A DNA stretch of 64,000 bases, taken from assembly GCA_015039365.1 (NCBI GenBank), contig WION01000060.1, forward strand, positions 62,001 through 126,000. The letters run 5' to 3'. The stretch comes from Amanita rubescens (lineage: Eukaryota; Basidiomycota; Agaricomycetes; Agaricales; Amanitaceae). The translations under genes and the position numbers were made by a program. Below, one piece after another: positions 11,211 through 21,531 of this stretch; the first letter of the stretch is position 1; the number at the start of each line of letters is the position of its first letter. The notes under the pieces are model-generated. The model did no database searches and was not told the origin of the DNA. It was given only the letters and a program-made list of their open reading frames with translations.

Positions 11211-14200
11211 ATGGCAGATAAAGCTAGCAAAGTTTCATCAAGTATGCCAACTTGAATTCTTGACATTCCCAATGTAATACTACTATACTAATTTAACTCA
11301 CACAAATCAGATACAGAAGAAGCATATGTCAAAGGGCTCCGAGAGCGATATGAATGCCAACATTTTCGTATCCTTGTCATAGGCAGGGCTAATGCTGGCA
11401 AAACAACCATCCTTGAGAAGGTTTGTGGTGTGGCAAAGGGAACAAAACCCATCATATATGGCAAGGATGGTAAGAGAAATTGGATTTTTGCAAATCCTTT
11501 GACTATTGAGTTTCTCTTAGGCAAAAAGCTAAAACAGTCTTTATCTCATCTAATGCCATCAATGGAGGTCAGTCAAATATTGATGCATGAATGAACATTC
11601 ATCAGCAATGATAACAGAGAGGCCTACATGACATTGAGCATCAAATTACATACAAAGGCAGTAATTTCATTTTTCATGACTCTCAGGGTTTTGAATCTGG
11701 TGCAATTGAAGAATTGAAGATTGCTTGGGAGTTCATCGAAAAAAGGTCTGCAGAAACTGAGCTAAAAGATCAGCTGCATGCAATCTGGTATACCACCTTA
11801 GCTCTTGTAATATGTACCTGGCTGACTAACCTTCTTATAGGTACTGTATACCCATGGATAGTCCTCGACCCATTCTAGCCACAGAACTTGAGTTCTTTAA
11901 CAAAGGGACTGGCAAAGGTACATTCTGATGATTAGCAAATTTGGTTTGGTGCAGGAAATTGCCTCTCAGCTTTGATTGACACTTCTTGCCCACTAACCAA
12001 GCCTTCCACATCCCAAAAAATCTATGGTCAGGCCTATAGTGTGCTGATTAGTAAATGCTTTTTTTATACAGTTCCATTGGTGGTCGTATTCACCAAGTTT
12101 GATGGTCAAGTAATCAGTGAATATACTGGCTTGCCTGATACAACAGCAACTGAGGATAAGTGGGAATATGCCAGGAAAAATGCTGAAAGTGTTTTCTGCA
12201 GTGTTTATCTTCCAAAAATCTTGGATACCAAATATGCACCTAAAGCATATGTGCGACTGGAAGGTGAGAATAGTGAACATTTCTGCCTCCAGACTGGAAA
12301 TAATGGTGTTCAATAGACATGGATCTATTTGAGAAGAATTGCCCTGAATTGACTCAGCAAACTGCTGATGCAATTGATGATATCATCTTACATGAGTTGT
12401 TCATCTCAACACAGATGAATAACCTTGATCTCTGTGCTAAAGCTGCACTTCAGTAAGGGCCCATTTAAAATCTTGTTTTAAGTATTGACCTTGCCTAGAC
12501 ACATCTTGGTTTCTAAATTTGACTGGAATGATGCCATCATTGCAGTCTTTGTTAAATTTCCACATTTTTGGGTAAGCATATGGATTGTGCCAATAGTTGC
12601 ATATGATGGATTTGGAACAGATTGACAGAAGTGTAGGTTTCTTGCATTATTGTATATGAAATAATAAATAACAAATTGTGCAACAGGATGTAAATGGCAC
12701 TTCAATTCCTTTGTGTGCAAGCCTGGTTGACAATGCTAGAAATCTGTTGATGAAATACATGTGAGTTGTCATCATCATATATGTATCTGTTGCAAGATTG
12801 CAAGAAAGTATCTGATATGTATGATTGACAGTTGGTGAGTAGAATTCAATCAATATACCTTTAAGGTCTTGTCCCATGATAAATAGTTTGTGAGTGATAA
12901 TCCATGTTAATGCTCAGCAATCTTGTCTTATGATCAACAGGGAGTGAGTGGCATCACTCCATTTTCCTCAGATAATCCCATGCTGAACCATATACATAAC
13001 CAACAGAAAGTGAGTAAATCTATATTTTCAAGCTGCCTTGCCACATTCCATTGACATCTTATCCAAATAACAGGGAGTGAGTGGTGCCACATATTTCTTA
13101 TATTGCCTCATATCCTACTTGAATACAGAAGGTAATGAGTATCCTAATATTTCTGAGGTACCTTAGGCCTGATTAAAGTGACAGAGGGTTAGTGACACTA
13201 TATTTTTATCTGGCAAATAATTTCATCAGATGTCACCTCGTGAACAACAGAAAGTGAGTGATTATACCCTTCATCCTGTCATTCTAATGAAACTGATAAA
13301 ACCTTCATGCATAAAAAGGCAGTAAGTATCAACATGCACATATCCAAAGTAATGACTAATCAGATTTCTATCAACAGGATGTGAGTGATACTTCTCGTGA
13401 AAGCTGGCCTAATCATATCCAGTACAGAAAGTGAGCGACAATGATTTTCTCTTCAAACACAACTTACTATGGTCATCAGGAAGTGAGTGGTGTCACTGGT
13501 GTGGATCACCCCCTCTGATGGGTAAACCCATGACATTTTTATGATCAACAGCTAGTCAGTCACCTGCACATTTTCTGACAGCAGTTTCATGATACATGTT
13601 TCAACTACCAATAGAGAGTAAGAAAATTGTACATTTTCATGAAAGAATGTCTTATTCAAACATGTCTTTCCATGACCAACAGAAAGTTAGTAACACTGCA
13701 CATTTTCATGAAGGGCAGCTTCATCACATCTTTTATGTGACCAACAGCAAGTAAGTGAAATTAGACATTTCTGCACAGTTGTTAAATTGTTGCAATCCTT
13801 CTATGACCAACAGAAAGTGAGTGGCATTGCATGTTTTTATGGAATGCATCTTTAACACATCTTTCATTTGACCAACAGGATGTGTGTGGTATTGGAAATT
13901 ACTCTGATGACCTTCTCAGCACATATCTTTCTATCACCAACAGGGAGTGAGTGACATTGCACTTCCTTTGTAAGGTACACTCACATATTTTTTTCCTTTC
14001 ACCAACAGTTTGTGGGTAACATTGCATGTTTTTCTGAAAGACACTCTTGTCATATCTTTTGTCATAACAAATAGGGTGTAAGTGATGTTGCAAATTGATC
14101 TAAACAGTGGTCTTAGGACAGATTTTCCCATGACCAACAGGAAGTGAGTGATTTCCTTCTCAGAATGCAATCTCATCACTACTGATCCTATAACCAACTT

Positions 14201-16134
14201 AGGTTGTGAGTGAAACTTGTGCACTTTTGTGAATGATGGTCTTGTAACAATTTTTTCCATGATTAAAAGCTTGTGAGTGATATCCAATGTTTTAATGAAG
14301 ATCATGTCACATCTTTTCTTCATCAAAGCGAGTGAGCTATTTTGCACATTTATCAGTCTTATCACATTGTCAATACTTGTAGTTGGTAAGTATCATTTCA
14401 TATTTTCATGAGGGATGGTTTCATCACTTCTTTCACAGGCTGTGAGTGACTTTGGCCATTTTTTGATGCTGGCAGCAACAACACATCCTTTGCATGATCA
14501 CCAGTGGGTGAGTAATGTTCTATGTCATTCTGAAAGGTCATCTCATTCATCTCATTTCCTGCAATAAACAGCAAGTGAGTGAGATTGCACATTGTTTGAG
14601 AACTTTGTCTTATAACATCTTCCTTTTGCCAACAGCTTGTGAGTAATGTTGCAGTTTATGCTCAACAATAATCCCATAACATCTTTATCCAACCAATAGG
14701 GAGTGAGTGGTATGGCATTTTTGGTGATAGGCAGTCTCAACATATTATTTTATGACCAACAGTTTGTAAGTAACATTACATTTTGGGGAAAGGCAGTTTA
14801 TTGAATATTTCCTTATGGCCCACAGCAAGTGAGTGTTATTTCATATTCTTTACAAGGGGCATTCTCATCAATTCCCTTCCTATCAATAACAGGGAGTAAG
14901 TGACATGAACAATTTTCTTGAAAGTCTCATATGATGGTTTTTAATAACAGCATGTCAGTAACAATGAATATCAGTTTTAATAAGGCAACCTAATCACCTT
15001 TTCTGGATCTAACAGGGAGTTAGTGACATTGCACAATTTCTCAAAGGCTCTCACCACCTCTTTTTCTCTGATGAACAGCTTGTGAGTTATATTGCAAACT
15101 TTCTCAAAGGCTATCTCATCACCTCTCTTTTTTTCTGATGAACAGCTTGTGAGTGATATTGCAAACTTTCTCACAGTGCTACAGTATCTCATGCTGCCAA
15201 CAGAAAGTGAGCAATATTGAAAACATTTCCAAAAATCAGCTTAGTGACATTTTTTCCTATTACTCACAGGGTGTGAGTGACATGACACATTTTTTGGCAG
15301 TATCATCACATATTTATATTTTTTATGATCAACAGCTAGTGAGTGACACTGGATATTCTTCTGCAAGGCAGACTTATCACATGGTATGGTTTCTTATACC
15401 CAATAGGAAGTGAGTGTCATTATAATTTTTTTGATGATCTTGATTTACATACACATTTAATAGCCAGTAAGCACATAAGCTTATCCTTCCTTGGTCTAAT
15501 GTAACATCACCCATAGATCGTATGATATCACTACATCTCACCTAATCCTTCTTCCCCATATGAGTGTCTTGCTCTGCAGGTAAGTCTAGTAACTTGGGAG
15601 CTATCAATTGTGATATCAATCTTCTTGCTAGATTGTAGGTCCAATAGTCCTGGCACTGGAGGTTCTTCAACTTCTTATAATCAGCATGAAATTTTCTGTT
15701 GGTTTGGAGATCAACAAACAAATCGAGACACCAGATTTGCAAAAACTGTATGGTCACCATTTTACCTTACATGAAGAAACTGACACAACTACGACCAGCC
15801 TACAACCTGCCAAGCCTTAGTTGGTAAATTATTCCATTCATTCATACTGTTTATGCTAACACTTTCAAGCAATCATTGTTGTCACCCAACTATCATTTTG
15901 GATTCAAAAGCCATTTATGCCAGCAATTAAAGAAGTATTGGACCAATGCAAGGATAAAGGCTATTTTGAAAAACTGAAAACCATCATTACTTCTGAAACT
16001 ATGCATCTTGGTCATTCAGAATTGGTTGCATTCCTGCAGAAGCAAGTTATCCAATTGGTGGTATGTACTTCATTTACTATTCAGGGACTACTTATGCACA
16101 TATTGTATGGCAGGATGAAATACACATAACTTGA
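11211..16134 (+). CDS. P-loop GTPase (G-domain protein) with an array of 45 three-nucleotide exons
   Basis: Exons 1-8: 11211-11241, 11311-11469, 11521-11567, 11618-11787, 11841-11917, 12072-12263, 12317-12452, 12499-12571. They encode a G domain: G1 GRANAGKTT (residues ~35-43), G3 HDSQGFESG, G4 TKFD, in the order of the MMR_HSR1-like GTPases expanded in Agaricomycetes. Exon 8 ends in phase 0 after FPHFW. Then follow 45 exons of exactly 3 nt (listed under 12687-15579), all phase 0. Then come 15580-15747, 15799-15823, 15870-16060 and 16114-16134. The sum is 1425 nt, 474 residues, with no internal stop. The start ATG is the one that puts a phase-1 intron before TEEAYVKGLRERYE. Uncertain points: an optional 72 nt exon (GAAATTGCC.., about 11957-12028) inside the 154 nt intron, and an alternative exit from the array at 15632. 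No cDNA is available, so inclusion of the triplets is inferred. Confidence 0.7.
12687..15579 (+). repeat. Tandem array of intron-like units separated by codon-sized exons
   Basis: About 45 diverged units follow each other. Each starts GTGAGT (about half; otherwise GTAAGT, GTTAGT, GTCAGT, GTGAGC and similar) and ends AG, usually CAACAG. The best-conserved start is near GTGAGTGACATTGCACATTT and the best-conserved end near TATGACCAACAG. Regular introns are 47-69 nt. Between each AG and the next GT lie exactly three bases. Triplet start positions: 12687, 12832, 12887, 12941, 13007, 13074, 13129, 13185, 13251, 13319, 13378, 13428, 13480, 13552, 13615, 13683, 13748, 13814, 13879, 13944, 14009, 14075, 14141, 14203, 14270, 14329, 14383, 14439, 14505, 14572, 14636, 14700, 14763, 14826, 14893, 14951, 15016, 15079, 15146, 15204, 15270, 15336, 15407, 15464, 15517. 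No triplet is a stop codon. Unit interiors have drifted while both splice ends are kept. Confidence 0.9.
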
Positions 16135-16934
16135 TCCCCTGTTAACAACCACATTGCCTCTTCCATTTGAAATGATATTACTATGTATTTGTGCTGTTAT
16201 ATTTTCCCTATGATATGCCCTTCCAGTTTGTTTACAAGTATCTCAAATGTCTCCCTCCTTCCTGAATTTCTTTCATGTACACATACCTGGTCATGATTGT
16301 TTCTCATGTCAATGCTGAGAAAAACAACATTGAAATAATGCTTTACTTAGTAAGCCTTTCAGAAGACTTGGTGGAAGGACAGAGTGCCATGATGTTTCCA
16401 TAGTAAGGGAACTACCATCAACTGAACCAAGACAGCTAGTATGGATACATACATGACAAAACATCAAATAAGCACCACCCAACTCACGGCATAAAACAGG
16501 ATTTTTTCTCTGTATTGTCGACTGCATGCCCATGATGGTAGGAGATTTGGTCACTCACCATATACCGTATGTGTGGGAGAGTACGCTGTACCGAACAGGC
16601 TAGGTCCACTACAACATCATAGACCTCTGGCATGTAAGGATACGGCTGCCGACGAGATGGACTGTCGCGCGTGAATGCGGACCTAAGTTATGCGCGATTA
16701 TTTCCTGCCTCCATAGTTTTGAGAGACACATGAATCGTGCACGCTGCGGCGCCCTGCGAGCGGCTGGATAAGTTGGGCCATCGGCCGAAATCGGTTGAAT
16801 GTAAACGAACGTACGAAGTTGAGGTGACCTCAGTTCTTCGCCTTTGAAAACGCGTCGTCGAAAATTGCCCTTTATCGTCACGGTTAACGTAAAAGGGGGT
16901 CGCTGGTACCGACGTTGTTGAGTATTGTTTGGTC
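16135..16934. other. Intergenic between the GTPase gene and TRM2
   Basis: Nothing that I can support as a gene. A minus-strand open frame at 16309-16554 has no recognisable motif. The last ~300 bases are GC-richer and presumably contain the TRM2 promoter. Confidence 0.45.
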
Positions 16935-18829
16935 ATGCATCGGCGGTTCTTCCACCGTTTGATTCTCGTCAAGCCTTACATGGAGGCTCCAACTGGCTAC
17001 GTCCGCCCTCTTCCAGACTCTGAAAAGGACCTCCCTCCTCCCAAAAAACAACGCCTACAATCCAAGCCAGAAAAAAGGAAAATCTCCAAGAAGGCTCGCG
17101 AGTTCCCTAACAAATACTCCCCCGAAGGCGTGCTATGGGACAACATCGTCTCTGTTCTCGGCAAGGATCACGTAGATGAGGCGATAAAGAGCGAAAAAGA
17201 CTTTGATTCGCCGTACGAGAACGAGGAGGTTTTCCAAGTAGAGATTGTTAGTCTTTCCAGTACGGGTGAAGCTATCGGTCTAGGATTCGGGAAAAGACGA
17301 CATCCGTGGGCCATCGTGACCCGTTTTTGCTTCCCAGGAGAGACTGTCGTCGTTAAAGTGTATTGGAACCGGAGGTTGCATTCCTTTGCAAAGGTTCTGG
17401 ATGTCCTTAAGCCCGATCTCCGGCTTAGAGACGATAGTCGGGTTAAATGCCAATATTTTGGTACATGCGGAGGATGCCAATACCAGGTCAGTTTCGTTGC
17501 GTATATATGGTATAAGGATAATAGCGCGTCTTGCAGATGTTGTCATACGATCAACAGCTCAAGTTGAAACGGGATGTTATAGTTAAAGCCTATAGAGATC
17601 TTTCCGGTGAGAATTTCTTTCGGTATCTGTGCGCATCGCGGTGACGTGTTTGCTTTACTTTTCTCAGAGTTGCCCGAATCTTCCATCCCCATCATCCAAG
17701 ATACGATGCCTTCACCGCTCGAATACGGGTACCGAACCAAAATGACACCGCACTTTGACGCCCCTCCAAAGGAACATAGAGGGAAGGAAGCTGAAGTTAA
17801 AGATGGTGTGGTGCAAAAGCCGGAATGGCTAAAAATTGGGTTCAACGTGGCCGGGACGAAAAAGCCCTTGGATATTGAGGCGAGTGCAAATAATTCTGGT
17901 TCTGAACGTATATTCATGTTATCTGCAACAAGGAATGTCCAATCTCAACACCGACGCTTAACGCTGCCATTCCCTCTATCCGAGAAAGTATTTTCAAGTG
18001 CGTATCCCATCGAACCGATGTGTATACATCGACTTATGATTATTCGATTAGAACTATACAAAGATATCGCAACGGCCTTTCGCTCACAATGCGCGACTCG
18101 CTACAATCAATACCACCCCCCGAAACAAAAGATCCCGTAGACGCATTATCAACCTCTCTAGAAAACCACGTCTGCATATCAGATCCAAAAGCCACCGTAC
18201 GTGAAAGAGTCGGAGAATGGTTATTCGAATACAACGCAAGTTCTTTCTTCCAAACCAACAACTCTGTTTTGAAACCTTTAACCGACTACGTCCGTGACGC
18301 CATCTTTCCTCCCGACACCCCGGGCACCTCCATTTCAAGATCCTCTCCACAGCCAACGCACCTAGTAGATGCCTACTGCGGTGCAGGTCTCTTCTCCATC
18401 ACCCTCTCACCCTATTTCGACCAAATCGCCGGAATCGAACTATCCAGAGAATCCATCAAAGCCGCCCAACACAACGCAAGTTTGAACAACATCCCCCCTT
18501 CTAAAATCACATTCCGAGAAGGAGACGCAGCCAACATATTCGCGAGTGTCAAAGCCGATTTCAACCCTTCTAAAACGGTGCTGATCATCGACCCTCCGAG
18601 GAAGGGGTGCGATGAGTGGTTTCTCCAGCAGGTACTGGATTTCAGGTGTGGGACGATTGTGTATGTGAGTTGTAATGTGCATACGCAAGCGAGGGATGTG
18701 GGTATTTTGATTAATAAGACGAAGGATGATGGTGAAGGGAGGATGTATGTTCTTGAGAGTTTGAAAGGATGGGATTTGTTCCCGCAGACGGCGCATGTGG
18801 AGAGTGTTGCGGTACTCAGGCTGGTTTGA
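16935..18829 (+). CDS. TRM2: tRNA (uracil-5-)-methyltransferase, Trm2 type
   Basis: Five exons: 16935-17486, 17537-17606, 17668-17879, 17933-17997, 18052-18829, giving 558 residues. The protein would make m5U54 (ribothymidine) in the tRNA T-loop using S-adenosylmethionine. Visible features: a TRAM-like beta domain (VEIVSLSSTGEAIGLGF..GETVVVKV), the Cys cluster CQYFGTCGGCQYQ, the SAM-binding strand VDAYCGAGLFSI, the DPPRKGC motif, and the catalytic-Cys segment VYVSCNVHTQARD. The third intron (17880-17932) must start with GC (GAG|GCGAGT) to give the expected ECPISTPTLNAAIPSIRESIF. A GT alternative five bases on runs into a stop. ATG 16935 gives a basic N-terminus (MHRRFFHRLILV), possibly mitochondrial; ATG 16980 is the alternative start. 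Typical length for the family, and it looks functional. Confidence 0.9.
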
Positions 18830-18896
18830 AGTTGTGTTTATGATATTTATGTAAACTAATTATTTAATTACGAGCGCGTCTTTCCCACGCACGTTC

Positions 18897-19494
18897 ATGT
18901 TCACCAGCACGCAACAGGCCCCTTCAACAGGAGGATTTCTCTCCTCTGATCCATATCTTACTCAAACAGGTCCTAACTTGGACCCAAACTCTCCTGAAGT
19001 CTTTCGTCAAAACTTACAACTAGTGCAACAACACACGATCCAAGTCCAATCTTTGGCACGGAGCGCTCTAGCCGGGATGTACGTTTTTTTTTGCAGCCTA
19101 AAATGCCTCTCAGCTAACAACACGAGAGAGACAAAATGCTTATCATCCTGGAACGAACCCATCTCAAACTTTTGCCGATTTGGCCAATGTTAAACAAGCC
19201 ATCCACCTTTTATTAGAAGTGATGCGCCAATCTGGTGTTGGAGCTCTACCCTTGTTGGCGTTGGTACCCTCGTTGCAAGGGACGGATGTGGCGATGGGCG
19301 AACCGTTTGGTCTTGACGCTGCGAGTACCACTGCGAGTGGTAGTACGGGTGGAGGAATAGCGTCGATTAAGGTTCCGAGCGAGGAGAAGTTGATGGAAGA
19401 TACGATGAATGGGATTAAAGTCTTGTTTGAGAGGCAGAAGAGGAGTCAAGAGAGTACGGCGGTGGTGGCGAATTTGTTGGGTGGGATGAGGTGA
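18897..19494 (+). CDS. Conserved small protein of unknown function, duplicate copy 1
   Basis: Two exons, 18897-19078 and 19131-19494 (52 nt GT-AG intron, phase 2), encode 181 residues starting MFTSTQQAPSTGG. The acceptor after GAGAGAG is chosen because it alone gives IQNAYHPGTNPSQTFADLANVK and an open frame. The protein is predicted mostly helical, with NLQLVQQHTIQVQSLARSAL, KQAIHLLLEVMRQSGVGALPLL and a charged C-terminal helix (EEKLMEDTMNGIKVLFERQ). I do not recognise the family. Its duplicate at 44299 differs by a few substitutions and a short insertion (SAVGES region), so both frames have been kept open. It starts 67 bp after the TRM2 stop codon. Confidence 0.72.
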
Positions 19495-19846
19495 ATTGAG
19501 GTGTAGTGCGTATTTGATTTTGCCTATCGTGACGTTCTGACGTGTATATACAATAGATTTATGCGGTTGACAAACTCGTACCAGTCTAATGCGATATGAA
19601 AAATTCGGCTCCTCAGACTCAGCCATAACAGCTGCCGAGTCGGGACGATTTCAGTCGTAAATACTCCCCGAAGGCGTGCTATGGCGCGACCGATCGACGG
19701 CTGTAGTTTGAACACCCGCTTTATCCATGTGTTCAAGACAAAGCTGTGGAGTACGCGCTGTTCAACAACTTCCCCATCAAGGGCTGACGCGGAAGCTTGA
19801 GACGAACGTTCTGACCACCGCCGCCATACGCCTAGCAATAAGCGAG

Positions 19847-20129
19847 ATGTCGGAAACGAAATGTCAGCCTCTGTAAGTCTACATTCCCGCTTACGTCCAC
19901 TTTATCTTACAGCCCCGGGATCGAGGTGCCACCAGTGCCAGACAACTTGAAGAACCGAAAGGCCGAATTCGGGTACCTCATCGATGTCGATTTCCAGCGT
20001 AACTACTACAACAACATCGGAATAGAGAAAGACATGACATTATCAGACTACCACAACAGACATACGAAGGAAGCTATCGTGCGGAGAGCTTGTCAAGTGA
20101 CAAATTTTCCCAGAAACTGCTCGTTGTGA
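19847..20129 (+). CDS. Orphan FGYLID-family protein, truncated copy A
   Basis: Exons 19847-19872 and 19913-20129 with a 40 nt intron give 80 residues. After the intron it reads PGIEVPPVPDNLKNRKAEFGYLIDVDF, then RNYYNNIG. The same arrangement, a short first exon starting MSx and then a FGYLID motif, is seen at 45254, 45703, 59906 and 62517-62998. Compared with the full-length copies it keeps the N-terminal third and a short KEAIVRRA piece, then stops. Function is unknown; this copy is probably a decaying duplicate. Confidence 0.5.
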
Positions 20130-20570
20130 TAATGACCCCTTCAATCCCTGACTTTTACAGCCACTTACATCGCTGAAACCCGTCAAACTGCACAGAGTCA
20201 ACGTCATGCCAACCCTGTGAGTCAAATACCCGCTCGGCGAGCAATGTTGTGACCCTTCAATTCGTAGCGGGAGATATCCACAACAATCGCATCCCCACGT
20301 GACATACATATATGAAACCATCTCACAGATGAAGGGGCCTTTGAACACCATTTGCATGATCCGGCACCTAGCAAGCTCAAGAGTGAGTAAGACCTGAATA
20401 TATGCACAGTAAAAACTTACCCCTCATCCCAATAGCACAAAGGAGACAAGCCATCAATGACTCTGACTTTTTTTATAGATGATAATGTGAATGAATATGG
20501 TCAGTTGATGGATTCTAGCACACATATATGCACTGATAACTCAGCACCTTTGCCAATGGACACTTGATGC

Positions 20571-20806
20571 AGGTTGGACAGCTCGATGCTGATCTTGAGG
20601 ATGGGAAACCAGTTGGAGCATTCCTCTTAGTGATGCAAGCAGTAGCCACACGCTTCAACGCTGGGAATCCGGAGAACTCTCAGACGGCAAACCCAAGCAT
20701 TTTTTGTCCAAGAACTATGGTGACATGAGGATTATGGTGAAGACAGACAGCACTACAAGGGAGGCAAAGGTCCAATGTGCCATGGTCTTTGCCTCTTTAC
20801 ACAACT
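20571..20806 (+). pseudogene. Relict of an Agaricomycete hypothetical-protein gene
   Basis: One frame reads VGQLDADLEDGKPVGAFLLV then MQAVATRFN. The next frame continues as HTLQRWESGELSDGKPKHF then LSKNYGD, which implies a 1 nt frameshift around 20645-20665. The GA-L-LA-QAV..AL..W.SGE..FSKxNYGD pattern is one I associate with transposon-linked or DUF6532-like proteins of mushrooms, from memory only. No intact start or end. Confidence 0.35.
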
Positions 20807-21531
20807 AAGAACTCCCGGAATCAATCACTATCAGCCACTCTCAAGTCATTGCTATTTCACTATCAACCATTCTCAAATCATCACAGTTTTGCTATCATTG
20901 CTTTCCTTGTAAGCCTGTACTGCTACATCGCTATGTGTGGCTCCTGATTCTGCCAAGTTTCTCACACCATTTGAACCACCAATTTCTATTCCTATCACCC
21001 ACTCTCCCCTGCTACATTACTAGTACCATTGGCTCCCATTGTTACAATCAACAATAAAACTGCTTTTTTGCTGCATTTAATATTGTGTTCAGCTTAAGAA
21101 AGATAAAAAAGCCACTGTCAGAGCGTTCAAATAGCTTTCAGAGCCACTGATTCAGCTCTGGGAGTGGTGTACCTTGCCTAAAAAAGCGGACAGCCACTTA
21201 TACGTCTCTGGCAGCATTGACTACTCTGATAAGCCACTGGAATGGCTAGAGCAGAAGTTACCATTTTGCTGATGCATGAACATCATGACATGCAGTATAG
21301 AAACTGGCCTTGTTTTTCATAATTGGAACTCAATGCCAGTTGACAGGTGGCAGATCATTTACACATAATAACTACACATACTACATTCTGGAGTCTGGAC
21401 ATATTGAAATTTACCAAACTAAATACACTTGAATTTCAATGCTTCTTTTTCCATATGCTTTTCAGCCCTTTGAGGAACTTTGAGCCATCCTGAAGTTTTA
21501 CTGCAGTGTCTTGTTTGTCAGATGTAGAAGG
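20807..21531. other. AT-rich intergenic stretch downstream of the NLR gene
   Basis: No gene, repeat or RNA that I can support. It is the 3' flank of the NLR gene on the minus strand. Confidence 0.45.

Larger units (their letters stand above)
18881..20129 (+). repeat. Segmental duplication, copy 1 (partner 44283-45530)
   Basis: A ~1.25 kb block in direct orientation with 44283-45530. The left breakpoint is sharp: identity starts at TTTCCCACGCACGTTCATG, 16 nt before the ATG of the first gene. To the left, copy 1 has TRM2 and copy 2 has the eIF3e pseudogene. The block carries two small genes. Similarity is very high over the first gene and weaker over the second. Confidence 0.88.

Noticed and set aside
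11918..12071. An extra in-frame 72 nt exon inside the fifth GTPase intron
   Set aside because: It has usable splice sites and keeps the frame, but it would interrupt the GTGK-VP junction that I expect to be continuous in this GTPase family. Noted as an alternative only.
12687..12760. A normal 74 nt exon (DVNGTSIPLCASL..) before the array
   Set aside because: It is open and has a good donor at 12761, but it leaves phase 2, and the triplets then meet a stop (CTA AGA read as TAA). Treating GAT as the first triplet keeps the whole gene in frame. Not fully excluded.
13899..15192. Several minus-strand open frames (up to 143 codons) with a recurring THKLL-type pattern
   Set aside because: They are the reverse reading of the tandem intron-like units; the recurring residues follow from the repeat, and there is no start, intron or motif support.
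12687..15579. The array taken as a CRISPR array or plain satellite
   Set aside because: There are no constant repeats with unique spacers of equal length. What is conserved is the two splice-site ends and a 3 nt gap, which neither explanation predicts.
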